From NCBI RefSeq assembly GCF_003119115.1, contig NZ_CP022369.1, positions 248,001 through 312,000 of the forward strand: a stretch of 64,000 bases of DNA. The letters are read 5' to 3'. Below are positions 42,728 through 50,971 of the stretch, piece after piece; position 1 is the stretch's first letter; every line of letters begins with the position of its first letter. The notes under the pieces were generated by a model. It saw nothing but the letters and a program-made list of their open reading frames with translations. It ran no database searches and had not been told where the DNA came from. A program made the position numbers and the translations under genes. Origin of the DNA: Azospirillum sp. TSH58 (lineage in GTDB: Bacteria; Pseudomonadota; Alphaproteobacteria; Azospirillales; Azospirillaceae).

Positions 42728-44264
42728 GCGCGTCTCCTTCTGGTGTGCGGCCTTTCAGGCTGTTGACCGTGCGGCCTTTCAGGCCGGTGGCGTAGCGGAC
42801 GATCTCGCCCTCCTCGACGTCGGCCCCCTCCAGGATGCCGGTCACCACGCCGGAGCGCATGACCACCACCCGGTGCGACAGCCCGATGATCTCGGGCATT
42901 TCCGAGGAGATGAGGATCACCGACCCGCCCCGGCGGGCGAAGTCGTGCAGGAACTGGTAGATCTGCTGCTTGGTCCCGATGTCGATGCCGCGCGTCGGCT
43001 CGTCGACGATCAGGATGTCGGGATCGACCTGCATGGTCTTGGCGAGCAGCAGCTTCTGCTGGTTGCCGCCGCTGAGGCTGCCGACCGGCACGTCCAGCGT
43101 CCGGACGCGGATGTCGAACTCCTGCACCGCGCGCTCCAGCGCCGCGGCCTCCCGCCGCTCGTCGACGAAGACCCGGCCGTAGCGGTCCAGCGCCAGCAGC
43201 GTCAGGTTCGGCTGCAGGCCCTTGGCGAGGAGCAGGCCCTTGCCCTTGCGGTCCTCGGTCAGATAGGCGATCCCGGCGGCCACGGCGTCCTCCAGCCGGC
43301 GGACGCGCAGCGGCTCCCCGTTGCGGGACAGCGTGCCGGCGGTGCGACGTCGCAGTCCGAGCAGCCCCTCGGCCAGTTCCGTCCGCCCGGCGCCGATCAG
43401 CCCGGCGAAGCCCAGGATCTCGCCGCGGCGCAGGTCGAACCCGGCGTCCCGCACCCAGCCGGGAACGTCGATCCCCCGCACCTCCAGCACCACCGGCGCG
43501 TCCGGCGCCGGCGGCGTCTTGGCCGGGAACAGGTCGCTGATCGCCCGCCCGACCATGAGCTGGGCGATGCCGTCCTCCGTCAGTTCGGCGGTCGGGCGGG
43601 TGGCGATGTGATGGCCGTCGCGCAGCACGGTCACCCGGTCGGTGATGGCCCGCACCTCGTCCAGCTTGTGGGAGGTGTAGACGATCCCCACCCCCTGGTC
43701 GCGCAGCCGGCGGATCAGCCCGAACAGCACGGCGGACTCGGTGCCGGTCAGCACCGCCGTGGGCTCGTCCATGATCAGGACGCGGACCTCGCGCGACATC
43801 GCCTTGGCGATCTCGACCATCTGCCGCTCCGACACGGCGAGGTCGCGCACCCGCGCGCGCGGGTCCACCGGGCAGGCGAGTTCGGCCAGGATGGCGCGGG
43901 ACCGCTCGTTCATGGCGCGCTTGTCGAGGAACGGGCCGCGCCGCAGCTCGCGCCCGAGAAAGATGTTCTCCTCCACCGTCAGATGTTCGGCGAGGTTGAA
44001 TTCCTGGTGGATCAGCACGACGCCCGACGCCTCGGCGGCGCCGATGCCGGAGAAGCTCATCGGCCGCCCGTCCACGCGCACGGCGCCCGATGTCGGCTGG
44101 TGAAAGCCGGAAAGGATCTTCATCAGCGTCGATTTGCCGGCCCCGTTCTCGCCGACCAGGGCGTGCACCTCACCGTGCTGGACGGTGAAATCCACCCCAT
44201 GGAGGACCTCGACGGGCCCAAAGCTCTTCGTGACGCCGAACGCTGCCAAAAGCGGCTCGGCCAT
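42705..44264 (-). CDS. sugar ABC transporter ATP-binding protein (RbsA/XylG type)
   Basis: A 519-residue tandem ATPase. The N-terminal half has Walker A GENGAGKSTLMKIL, signature VSERQMVEIAKAM and Walker B VLIMDEPTAVL. The C-terminal half has the degenerate Walker A GLIGAGRTELAEGLLG, signature LSGGNQQKLLLAKTM and Walker B ILIVDEPTRGID. This double-domain form is specific to monosaccharide importers. First gene of the leftward sugar operon, divergent from the ROK regulator. A GGTGCGACGTCGCAG segment inside it (43333-43347) resembles the parS core but is imperfect. Confidence 0.94.
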   Translation of the reverse strand: MAEPLLAAFGVTKSFGPVEVLHGVDFTVQHGEVHALVGENGAGKSTLMKILSGFHQPTSGAVRVDGRPMSFSGIGAAEASGVVLIHQEFNLAEHLTVEENIFLGRELRRGPFLDKRAMNERSRAILAELACPVDPRARVRDLAVSERQMVEIAKAMSREVRVLIMDEPTAVLTGTESAVLFGLIRRLRDQGVGIVYTSHKLDEVRAITDRVTVLRDGHHIATRPTAELTEDGIAQLMVGRAISDLFPAKTPPAPDAPVVLEVRGIDVPGWVRDAGFDLRRGEILGFAGLIGAGRTELAEGLLGLRRRTAGTLSRNGEPLRVRRLEDAVAAGIAYLTEDRKGKGLLLAKGLQPNLTLLALDRYGRVFVDERREAAALERAVQEFDIRVRTLDVPVGSLSGGNQQKLLLAKTMQVDPDILIVDEPTRGIDIGTKQQIYQFLHDFARRGGSVILISSEMPEIIGLSHRVVVMRSGVVTGILEGADVEEGEIVRYATGLKGRTVNSLKGRTPEGDAHDAVGHA

Positions 44265-44309
44265 GGGGTCGCCCCCTCCCTGGATTGCGGCTTCTCGTGT
44301 GGCCGCGAA

Positions 44310-44326
44310 TTAGATAGACGGTCTAA
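44310..44326. promoter_or_regulatory. putative ROK-repressor operator
   Basis: TTAGA-N7-TCTAA (44310-44326) with the nested perfect dyad TAGAC-G-GTCTA (44315-44325), in the only AT-rich stretch of the gap between the sugar operon and the ROK gene. Fits an operator shared by both directions. Confidence 0.55.
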
Positions 44327-44453
44327 CAAATGGGAGCGTATGATTCGAATCAGCCCGCGTCAAGCCATGTCGGGGCGACATCCCCCACCTTTTCGGTGTA
44401 TGCCCCGCCCGGCGCCCAACGATTGCCGCAAGACGCGCGAGACAGGAATCCGC

Positions 44454-45632
44454 ATGCTGCCAAGGGTGAACTCGGCCGCGATCCGCCGCCTCAACATCGT
44501 CCGTGTCTTCCACGCATTGCGGGAGAACCCGAGCTGCGCGCAGCGCGATCTCAGCCGGCTGACCGGCCTGGACAAGGCGACCACCTCGGCCATCGTGGCG
44601 CAGATGATCGAGGAGGGGCTGGTCGAGCGGACCGAGGCACCGCGCGCGCGCCGCATCGGGCGGCCGGAAACCGCGCTCGGCATCGCCCCGTCGGCCGGTC
44701 TGCTGGTCGGCGCCCGGCTGGAGCCGGGGACGATCCGCATCGTCACCACCACGCTGGCCGGCACGGTGGTGGAGCAGTCGCAGATCCCCGGCAGCACCGA
44801 CCTCGCCACGGCGCTGCGCCGGCTGCACGAGGGCATCGACGCGGTCGTGGCGGCGAGCCGTCCGGAGGGCGGAGCGGCGTCGCCGCCCTTGCGCGGCATC
44901 GGCATCGGCATTCCGGCGCTGATGGACCGCGAGGGCCGGCTCGTCCTGGCGCCCAACCTGGGCTGGCGCGACACGCCGATCCGCCCGCTGCTGGAGGAGG
45001 CGCTGGGCGCGCCGGTCCATGTCGACAACGACACCAAGGCCGCCGCCATGGCCGAGCGGCTGTTCGGCGCCTGCCGGGGGGTGGAGGACTTCGTCTATCT
45101 GACCGGCCATTCGGGCGTCGGCGGCGGGCTGTTCCTCGGCGGGCGGCTCTACCGCGGCGCGCAGGGGTTCGCCGGGGAGATCGGGCACCTGACCGTCGTG
45201 CCGGGCGGCCGTCCCTGCGGGTGCGGCAAGCGGGGCTGCCTGGAAACCTACGTCTCCGAAACCTCGATCCTCGCCCAGGCCGGCGAGCGGGGGCGCGCTC
45301 TGCCCGACCTTTGGGCCGCCGCCGCCGCCGCGCGTGACGGCGACCCGGTGGTGCGGACCCTGCTGGAGGCCGCCGGTGCGCATCTGGGCATCGCGCTCTC
45401 CCACATGGTCAACCTGACGAATCCGGGCCTGGTGGTGCTGGGCGGCAACCTGTCGATCGTCGCGGAGTTCGTCCTGCCGACGCTGAACGCCGCCCTCGAC
45501 GAGCATGCGCTGGAACCGCTGCGCCGCGACCTGCGGCTCCTCGTCTCGCCGCTCGGCCCGGACGCCGTCCCCATGGGGGGCATCGCGCTGGCCATGGATG
45601 GCTTCCTGTCGGTGCCCGGCCCGATCCTGTAG
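44454..45632 (+). CDS. ROK-family transcriptional repressor (XylR-like)
   Basis: A 392-residue regulator. N-terminal winged helix (AAIRRLNIVRVFHALRE, RDLSRLTGLDKATTSAIV, GLVERTEAPRARRIGRPE), then the ROK sugar-kinase-like domain with GIGIGIPALMDREGRLV, the VDNDTKAAAMAERLFG site, and the zinc motif CGCGKRGCLE. Divergent from the pentose transporter and catabolic operon, so it most likely represses it in the absence of the sugar. ATG 44454 with AGGAA upstream; the very long open frame before it is antisense to the ATPase and not coding. A strong hairpin follows the stop. Confidence 0.92.
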   Translation: MLPRVNSAAIRRLNIVRVFHALRENPSCAQRDLSRLTGLDKATTSAIVAQMIEEGLVERTEAPRARRIGRPETALGIAPSAGLLVGARLEPGTIRIVTTTLAGTVVEQSQIPGSTDLATALRRLHEGIDAVVAASRPEGGAASPPLRGIGIGIPALMDREGRLVLAPNLGWRDTPIRPLLEEALGAPVHVDNDTKAAAMAERLFGACRGVEDFVYLTGHSGVGGGLFLGGRLYRGAQGFAGEIGHLTVVPGGRPCGCGKRGCLETYVSETSILAQAGERGRALPDLWAAAAAARDGDPVVRTLLEAAGAHLGIALSHMVNLTNPGLVVLGGNLSIVAEFVLPTLNAALDEHALEPLRRDLRLLVSPLGPDAVPMGGIALAMDGFLSVPGPIL

Positions 45633-45668
45633 GCCCCTGCGCCCCTCTGGAGCGCGCCCGGCGTGCCG

Positions 45669-45709
45669 CCGGTTTCCCTTCGGCCATGTGCGGGCCCGAG
45701 GGAAACCGG
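45669..45709 (+). terminator. rho-independent-like terminator after the ROK gene
   Basis: Perfect 11-bp arms CCGGTTTCCCT (45669-45679) and AGGGAAACCGG (45699-45709), extended inward by TCGG/CCCG, then AAAACAA. On the minus strand a TTTT run follows the stem, so it could also serve transcripts arriving from ridA. Confidence 0.65.
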
Positions 45710-45731
45710 AAAACAACCGCCGTGGCATGCC

Positions 45732-45770
45732 GGCAGTCGGTTTAGGCAGTCGGTTCAGGCAATCGGATTA
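45732..45770. repeat. 13-bp tandem repeat, three copies, at the ridA stop
   Basis: GGCAGTCGGTTTA, GGCAGTCGGTTCA and GGCAATCGGATTA in perfect tandem (45732-45744, 45745-45757, 45758-45770). The third copy's TTA is the complement of the TAA stop codon of ridA. Copies 1 and 2 differ at one base. Confidence 0.85.
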
Positions 45771-46166
45771 AGGGGTCTGCGGGACCCGTGCGATCACCTT
45801 GATCTCGAAATCGAAGCCGGCGAGCCAGTTCACGCCGACCGCCGTCCAGTTGGGATAGGGCTGGTGGGGAAACGCCTTGTTCTTGACGGACAGGACGGTC
45901 TCGAACTGGGCCTCCGGATCGGTGTGGAACGTCGTCACGTCCACGATGTCGTCGAACGTGGCGCCGGCCGCCTTGAGGACCGCGCCAAGATTGTCGAACG
46001 CCAGTTGAACCTGCTTCGCGAAATCGGGCTCGGGGGAGCCGTCCTCGCGGCTGCCGACCTGCCCCGAGACGAAGAGCAGATCACCGGATCGGATGGCGGC
46101 GGAGTAGCGGTGGATCTCGTAGAGCGCCTGCCGGCCGGCAGGAAGGATGGCGTCGCGTTTGGGCAT
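45768..46166 (-). CDS. RidA-family enamine/imine deaminase
   Basis: A 132-residue trimeric cytosolic protein of the RidA/YjgF/Rut family, which hydrolyses reactive enamine/imine intermediates. Seen: YSAAIRSGDLLFVSGQVG, the LAFDNLGAVLKAAGATFDDIVDVTTF core, and PNWTAVGVNWLA near the C-terminus. The canonical RidA Arg near the end is in KVIARVPQTP. Divergent from a LysR gene that may regulate it. GGGAGACCCC lies near the start. Confidence 0.88.
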   Translation of the reverse strand: MPKRDAILPAGRQALYEIHRYSAAIRSGDLLFVSGQVGSREDGSPEPDFAKQVQLAFDNLGAVLKAAGATFDDIVDVTTFHTDPEAQFETVLSVKNKAFPHQPYPNWTAVGVNWLAGFDFEIKVIARVPQTP

Positions 46167-46268
46167 CGGGGTCTCCCGTTCGGATTGGAACCGGAGCAGG
46201 AGATAGCGGCCCGCCGTCTGCGCGATTAGACGTTGAAATCGGCACGGGCTGATGCAAGATCGCCATCA

Positions 46269-47183
46269 ATGACGCGCCCCTCCCTCAACGACCTCACCGC
46301 CTTCGTGGCCGTCGCGACCCATCGCAGCTTCCGGCGGGCGGCGGTTGAACTCGGAACGGCGCCCTCCACGTTGAGCCACGCGATGCGGGGTCTGGAGGAA
46401 CGGCTGGGCGTCCGCCTCCTCAACCGCACCACCCGCAGCGTGTCGCCGACCGAAGCGGGGCTTGAACTGCTCGGCCGGCTGCAGCTTGCCTTGACCTCCC
46501 TGGACGAGGCGCTGGACGCCGCCACCGCCTTTCGCGGCCGTGTGGCGGGCAGGGTTCGGATCAACGCGCCGCGGGTGGCCGCGACCGTGCTCGTCCGCGA
46601 CGTCCTCCCGCGCATGGCGGAGCGGTTTCCCGACGTGACGGTGGATCTGGTCGTCGAGGGGCGGCTGATCGACATCGTGTCCGGCGGCTTCGATGCCGGT
46701 GTCCGCCTGCTCGATTCCATTCCGAAGGACATGATCGCGGTGCCTTTCCCGGTCCCGATCGGGTTCGTCTGCGTCGCGTCCCCCGCCTATCTCGACCGCG
46801 CCGGCGAACCGGCGACGCCGGACGATCTCCGGCGTCATCGCTGCATCGGCCACCGCCTGCCGGGTGGCCGGCTGTACCGGTGGGAGTTCGAGCGGGCCGG
46901 GCAGGAACTGACCATCGACACCAACGGGCCGGTGGTTCTCGACGACGAGGAACTGATGGTGCAGGCCGCCTTGCGGGGCCTGGGGATCGCCTATGTGGCG
47001 AGCTGGGCCGCCGAAGCCGCCCTCGCGGAGGGGCGGTTGCGGAGCGTGCTGCCGGGCTGGATGCACAAGCCGGAAAGGGCGGCGGTCTATTACCCCGGCC
47101 ATCGCAGCGTGCCGCCAGCGCTGCGGGCGTTCCTCGACGTCGTCAAGGACGTGCTCGCCTCGCCGGTGCGCGGGCGGCCCTGA
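46269..47183 (+). CDS. LysR-family transcriptional regulator (1)
   Basis: A 304-residue regulator. N-terminal winged HTH (LNDLTAFVAVATHRSFRRAA, LGTAPSTLSHAMRGLEERLG, RLLNRTTRSVSPTEAG), then the substrate-binding-like effector domain (GRVRINAPRVAATVLV, GFDAGVRLLDSIPKDMIAVP, GLGIAYVASWAAEAAL). This pattern is the subgroup often placed beside oxidoreductases and RidA-type genes. ATG 46269 begins at the conserved HTH; 12 extra upstream codons are possible. Divergent from ridA with a 102-bp gap, so ridA is a candidate target. Confidence 0.92.
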   Translation: MTRPSLNDLTAFVAVATHRSFRRAAVELGTAPSTLSHAMRGLEERLGVRLLNRTTRSVSPTEAGLELLGRLQLALTSLDEALDAATAFRGRVAGRVRINAPRVAATVLVRDVLPRMAERFPDVTVDLVVEGRLIDIVSGGFDAGVRLLDSIPKDMIAVPFPVPIGFVCVASPAYLDRAGEPATPDDLRRHRCIGHRLPGGRLYRWEFERAGQELTIDTNGPVVLDDEELMVQAALRGLGIAYVASWAAEAALAEGRLRSVLPGWMHKPERAAVYYPGHRSVPPALRAFLDVVKDVLASPVRGRP

Positions 47184-47392
47184 CGCCCGACGGCGCGCCG
47201 TCCCCCGCGCCCTGAGGGGAGGCGACAAGCGCCGCGGACGGAAAATCCTCGTCCACACCGAAGCGCGCGCTTGACGCCGACCTTAAATCCTATTTTCCTG
47301 TATGGAATGAGATTATTTATACGCAGTGCGGACGTTGTTAATGCGCCGCGCCCGGCCTCGGCCGCACCTCACTTCCCGGACGGACGCCCACC

Positions 47393-48997
47393 ATGACCGA
47401 CAGCGCACCGCTCGCCACCCGCACACCGGCGGACATCCGCCGCGACTGGATCGACCGCAGGGAGGTCGCCCTCCTCGACGCGCGGGAGGAGGGGCCCTAT
47501 TCGCTGGCCCACCCGCTGTTCGCGGTGTCGGTGCCGCTCAGCCGGCTGGAACTCCTGGCCTATGATCTGCTGCCGCGCCGCGGCGTGCCGATCACCGTCT
47601 ACGACAACGGCGAAGGCTACGCCGAGCCCGCGGCGCGGCGGTTGCTGGCCCTGGGCTACCGCGACGTGACGCTGCTGGAGGGGGGGCTGGCGGGCTGGAC
47701 CGCCGCCGGGTTCGAGCTTTACCGGGACGTCAATGTTCCCAGCAAGGCGTTCGGCGAGTGGGTGGAGCATCACCGCCACACCCCGTCGCTGTCCGCCGAC
47801 GAGCTGACGACGCTGATCGACACCGGGGCCGATCTGGTCATCCTCGACGCCCGCCGGTACGAGGAGTTCCAAACCATGGCGATTCCCGGCGGCATCAGCG
47901 TGCCGGGGGCAGAGCTGGTCAAGCGCGTCCACGACATCGCGCCCAAGCCGGAGACGCTGGTGGTCGTCAACTGCGCCGGGCGCACCCGCTCGATCATCGG
48001 GGCCCAGTCGCTGGTGAACGCCGGCATTCCCAACCGGGTGGCGGCGCTGCGCAACGGCACCATCGGCTGGACGCTGGCCGGGCTGGAACTGGACCGCGGG
48101 CGTGACGGGCGCTTTCCGGCGGTGTCGCCGGAGGGCGACGCCAAGGGCCGCAAGGCGGCCCGCGCGGTGGCCGACCGGGCCGGCGTCGGGCGCATCGGCG
48201 TTGTGGCGCTGGACGCCTTCCGCGGCGACGAGCGGCGCACCCTGCACCTCTTCGACGTGCGCACGCCGGAGGAGTACGAGGCGGGCCATCTGCCGGGCTT
48301 CCGCCACGCGGCGGGCGGCCAGCTCGTCCAGGCGACGGACGAGCATGTGGCGGTGCGCGGCGCCCGCATCGTGCTGGCCGACGACCCGGCGGGCGGCGGC
48401 GGCCCACGGGCCGACATGACGGCCTCCTGGCTGGCGCAACTCGGCTGGGAGGTGCACGTGCTGGAGGGCGACGTGGCGTCGCTGGGCCGCGAGAGCGGTC
48501 CCGACCGCCGGCCCCTGCCCCCCGTCCCGGACGCCGGGGCGGAGACCGTGGCGCCGCGCGACCTGCTGGCCCTGCTGGAGAACGGCGAGGCGGCGGTGAT
48601 CGACATCGCCCGCAGCCCGCGCTACCGCGCCGGCCACATTCCGGGGGCCTGGTTCTCCACCCGCGCCCGGCTGGGCGGCACCATCGCCCGCCTGCCGAAG
48701 GGCGTGCGCCCGGTGCTGACCTGCTGGGAGGGCACGCTGACCCGCTACGCCGCCGCCGATTTCCCGCCCGGAGCGGTCCCGCTGCTGCTGGAGGGCGGCA
48801 CGAAGGGCTGGGTTGCGGCCGGGTTGCCGCTCAGCGCCGGTCTGGAGCGGCTGGGGCCGGAGCCGGACGACGTCTACAAGCGCCCCTATGAGGGCACCGA
48901 CAACAGCGCCGCCGCGATGCAGGGCTACATCGACTGGGAGCTTGAGCTGGTGGACGAGCTGAAGCGCGACGGCGCCCACAATTTCCGCGTCATCTGA
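47393..48997 (+). CDS. four-domain rhodanese-like sulfurtransferase
   Basis: A 534-residue protein built of four rhodanese homology domains at roughly residues 15-120, 135-245, 270-370 and 395-495. Domain 2 keeps an active-site Cys (C194 in VVNCAGRTRS) and domain 4 another (C444 in VLTCWEGTL). Domains 1 (TVYDNGEGYAE) and 3 (VLADDPAGGG) have lost it. No signal peptide, so cytosolic. It should move sulfane sulfur, perhaps from thiosulfate or persulfide. First gene of an operon with a sulfonate-type binding protein 23 bp away and a TauD-like dioxygenase, which supports a role in assimilation of organic sulfur. Confidence 0.88.
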   Translation: MTDSAPLATRTPADIRRDWIDRREVALLDAREEGPYSLAHPLFAVSVPLSRLELLAYDLLPRRGVPITVYDNGEGYAEPAARRLLALGYRDVTLLEGGLAGWTAAGFELYRDVNVPSKAFGEWVEHHRHTPSLSADELTTLIDTGADLVILDARRYEEFQTMAIPGGISVPGAELVKRVHDIAPKPETLVVVNCAGRTRSIIGAQSLVNAGIPNRVAALRNGTIGWTLAGLELDRGRDGRFPAVSPEGDAKGRKAARAVADRAGVGRIGVVALDAFRGDERRTLHLFDVRTPEEYEAGHLPGFRHAAGGQLVQATDEHVAVRGARIVLADDPAGGGGPRADMTASWLAQLGWEVHVLEGDVASLGRESGPDRRPLPPVPDAGAETVAPRDLLALLENGEAAVIDIARSPRYRAGHIPGAWFSTRARLGGTIARLPKGVRPVLTCWEGTLTRYAAADFPPGAVPLLLEGGTKGWVAAGLPLSAGLERLGPEPDDVYKRPYEGTDNSAAAMQGYIDWELELVDELKRDGAHNFRVI

Positions 48998-49020
48998 CGA
49001 TCCTCATCACGGGACACGCC

Positions 49021-50064
49021 ATGACCCTTTCCATGCGCTTCGCCACGCTGGGCCGCCGGACGCTGCTCGGCACCGCGCTGCTGCTCGCCGCCGGCTTCGC
49101 CGGCCTGACGCCGACCGCCGCGAAGGCCGAGGCGACGCAGGTCCGTTTCGCCCGCAACCTCGGCCTCGGCTACCTGCCGCTCTACGTCATGGAGGACAAG
49201 GGGCTGGTGGAGAAGCACGCCCGCGCCGCCGGGCTGGGCGAGGTGACGGCCAGCTACACCCCGCTCGGCAACCCGACGACGATCACCGAGGCCACCCTGT
49301 CGGGCAACGCCGATTTCGGGGCGGCGGGCGTGCCGGCCTTCATCATCGCCTGGGACAAGACGAAGGGGAACGCCAACCTGCGCGGGCTGGCCGCGCTGAA
49401 CGCCCAGCCGGCCTACCTCAACACCAACCGGCCCGAGGTGAAGGGCCTGAAGGACTTCACCGACAAGGACCGCATCGTCGTGCCGTCGGTCCGCGCCTCC
49501 TATCAGGCCATCGTGCTCCAGATCGCCGCCGAGCAGGCTTTCGGCCCCGGCCAGCACGCGCGGCTGGACCCGCTGACCGTGTCGCTGGCCCACCCGGACG
49601 GCACCGCCGCCCTGCTGTCCGGCCGGACGGAGATCACCGCCCACTTCACCAGCCCGCCCTTCCAGGACCAGCAGCTCCGCGACCCGAAGATCCACAAGGT
49701 GCTGAGCAGTTACGACGTGCTGGGCGGACCGGCGTCCTTCAGCGCGCTGTGGACCTCCGCCGCCTTCCACGACGCCAACCCGCGGCTGACCAAGGCGGTG
49801 CTGGCGGCGCTGGAGGACGCGGTGGCCCTGATCAAGGCCGACCCCAGGGAGGCCGCCCGCGCCTACATCCGCATCGAAAAGTCCAAGCTGGGCGAGGAGG
49901 AGGTGGCGGCGATGATCGCGCATCCGGAGGTGTCCTACGACCTCGCCCCGCGCGGCATCGGCATCTTCACCGACTTCATGGCGCGCATCGGCTCGATCCG
50001 CAACCGGCCCGCCGACTGGCGCGACCTGTTCTTCGCCGACATCCACGACCGCACCGGAAGCTGA
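49021..50064 (+). CDS. sulfonate/nitrate-type ABC transporter substrate-binding protein
   Basis: A 347-residue periplasmic protein of the SsuA/TauA/NMT1-like class. Signal peptide (RRTLLGTALLLAAGFAGLTPTAAKA), then VRFARNLGLGYLPLYVMEDKG, TITEATLSGNADFGAAGVPAF, and the second lobe around DRIVVPSVRASYQAIVLQ. Encoded between the rhodanese and a TauD-like dioxygenase, so its ligand is probably an alkanesulfonate or sulfate ester. No permease or ATPase gene is in this operon; it must use components from elsewhere. Confidence 0.88.
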   Translation: MTLSMRFATLGRRTLLGTALLLAAGFAGLTPTAAKAEATQVRFARNLGLGYLPLYVMEDKGLVEKHARAAGLGEVTASYTPLGNPTTITEATLSGNADFGAAGVPAFIIAWDKTKGNANLRGLAALNAQPAYLNTNRPEVKGLKDFTDKDRIVVPSVRASYQAIVLQIAAEQAFGPGQHARLDPLTVSLAHPDGTAALLSGRTEITAHFTSPPFQDQQLRDPKIHKVLSSYDVLGGPASFSALWTSAAFHDANPRLTKAVLAALEDAVALIKADPREAARAYIRIEKSKLGEEEVAAMIAHPEVSYDLAPRGIGIFTDFMARIGSIRNRPADWRDLFFADIHDRTGS

Positions 50065-50074
50065 GGGCGATCGC

Positions 50075-50950
50075 ATGACCCACCCCGCCTTCACCATCCA
50101 TCCGGTCACGCCCACCCTGGGGGCCGAGATCCGCGGGATCGACCTCTCGCAGCCCCTCGACGCCGCCGCCGACGCGCTGGCCGCGGCGCTGGACCGCCAT
50201 CTGGTGCTGGTGTTCCGCGGCCAGACCCTGTCCGACGCCGACCTCGTCCGGGTGTCCGGCCATTTCGGGCCGCTCGACAAGGCGCCGATCACCGAGCATG
50301 GCCGGCTGCACGCGCCGGGTTTCGAGGAGGTCTACGTCATCTCCAACGTCACCGAGCGGGGCCGTCCCATCGGCGCGCTGGGGGCGGGGGAGTCGGTCTG
50401 GCACGCCGACATGACCTATCTGGAGACGCCGCCCTACGCCAGCAGCCTCTACGCACTGGAGGTGCCGGAGGAGGGCGGGGACACCGGGTTCATCAGCATG
50501 TTCGCGGCCTATGACGCGCTGCCGGAGGGTCTGAAGCGGCGGATCGACGGGCTGTCGATCAAGCACGACAGCACGACCAACAGCGGCGGCTATCTGCGCC
50601 AGGGCTTCGCGCCGCCGACCGACCTCGCCACCTCGCCGGGCACGGTGCACCCGCTGGTCATCGCCCACCCGGTGAGCGGGCGCAAGGCGCTGCTTCTCGG
50701 GCGCCGCCCGCACGCCTGCATCCCCGGCCTGCCGCTGGCGGAGAGCGAGGCGCTGCTCGACGCGCTCTGGGCGGCGGCGGTGCGTCCGGAGCTGTCCTGG
50801 CACCACCGATGGCGGGTCGGCGACCTCGTGATGTGGGACAACCGCTGGACCATGCACCGCCGCGATCCCTTTCCCGAGGACCAGCGCCGCCGCATGCACC
50901 GCACCCAGATCGCCGTGCCCGCCGAGGGCCGGCGCCCCACGGGGGCCTGA
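50075..50950 (+). CDS. TauD/TfdA-family Fe(II)/2-oxoglutarate dioxygenase
   Basis: A 291-residue non-haem iron dioxygenase that would hydroxylate a sulfonate or related carbon next to sulfur, releasing sulfite. The metal triad is visible: H110 and D112 in VWHADMTY, and H261 in NRWTMHRRD. The 2-oxoglutarate-binding Arg lies downstream in MHRTQIAV. The N-terminal GAEIRGIDLSQPL and HLVLVFRGQTL are typical. 10 bp after the binding protein, so last gene of the operon. Substrate (taurine, other sulfonate, sulfate ester) not resolvable. Confidence 0.92.
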   Translation: MTHPAFTIHPVTPTLGAEIRGIDLSQPLDAAADALAAALDRHLVLVFRGQTLSDADLVRVSGHFGPLDKAPITEHGRLHAPGFEEVYVISNVTERGRPIGALGAGESVWHADMTYLETPPYASSLYALEVPEEGGDTGFISMFAAYDALPEGLKRRIDGLSIKHDSTTNSGGYLRQGFAPPTDLATSPGTVHPLVIAHPVSGRKALLLGRRPHACIPGLPLAESEALLDALWAAAVRPELSWHHRWRVGDLVMWDNRWTMHRRDPFPEDQRRRMHRTQIAVPAEGRRPTGA

Positions 50951-50971
50951 CATCCGGCCGGCCCGCTGGGG

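Noticed and set aside
39494..42766. A 1090-codon plus-strand frame opposite the sugar ABC genes
   Set aside because: Low-complexity, His/Asp/Gln-rich translation with no recognisable domain; the minus-strand genes have clear families, signals and ribosome sites.
43333..43347. Another parS-like copy (GGTGCGACGTCGCAG) inside the sugar ATPase gene
   Set aside because: Only 14-15 of 16 core bases match and it is coding sequence; a single imperfect copy 28 kb away is probably chance.
42711..44453. Long upstream extension of the ROK gene
   Set aside because: It is antisense to the ATPase gene. The conserved winged helix starts right after ATG 44454, which has an AGGAA site.
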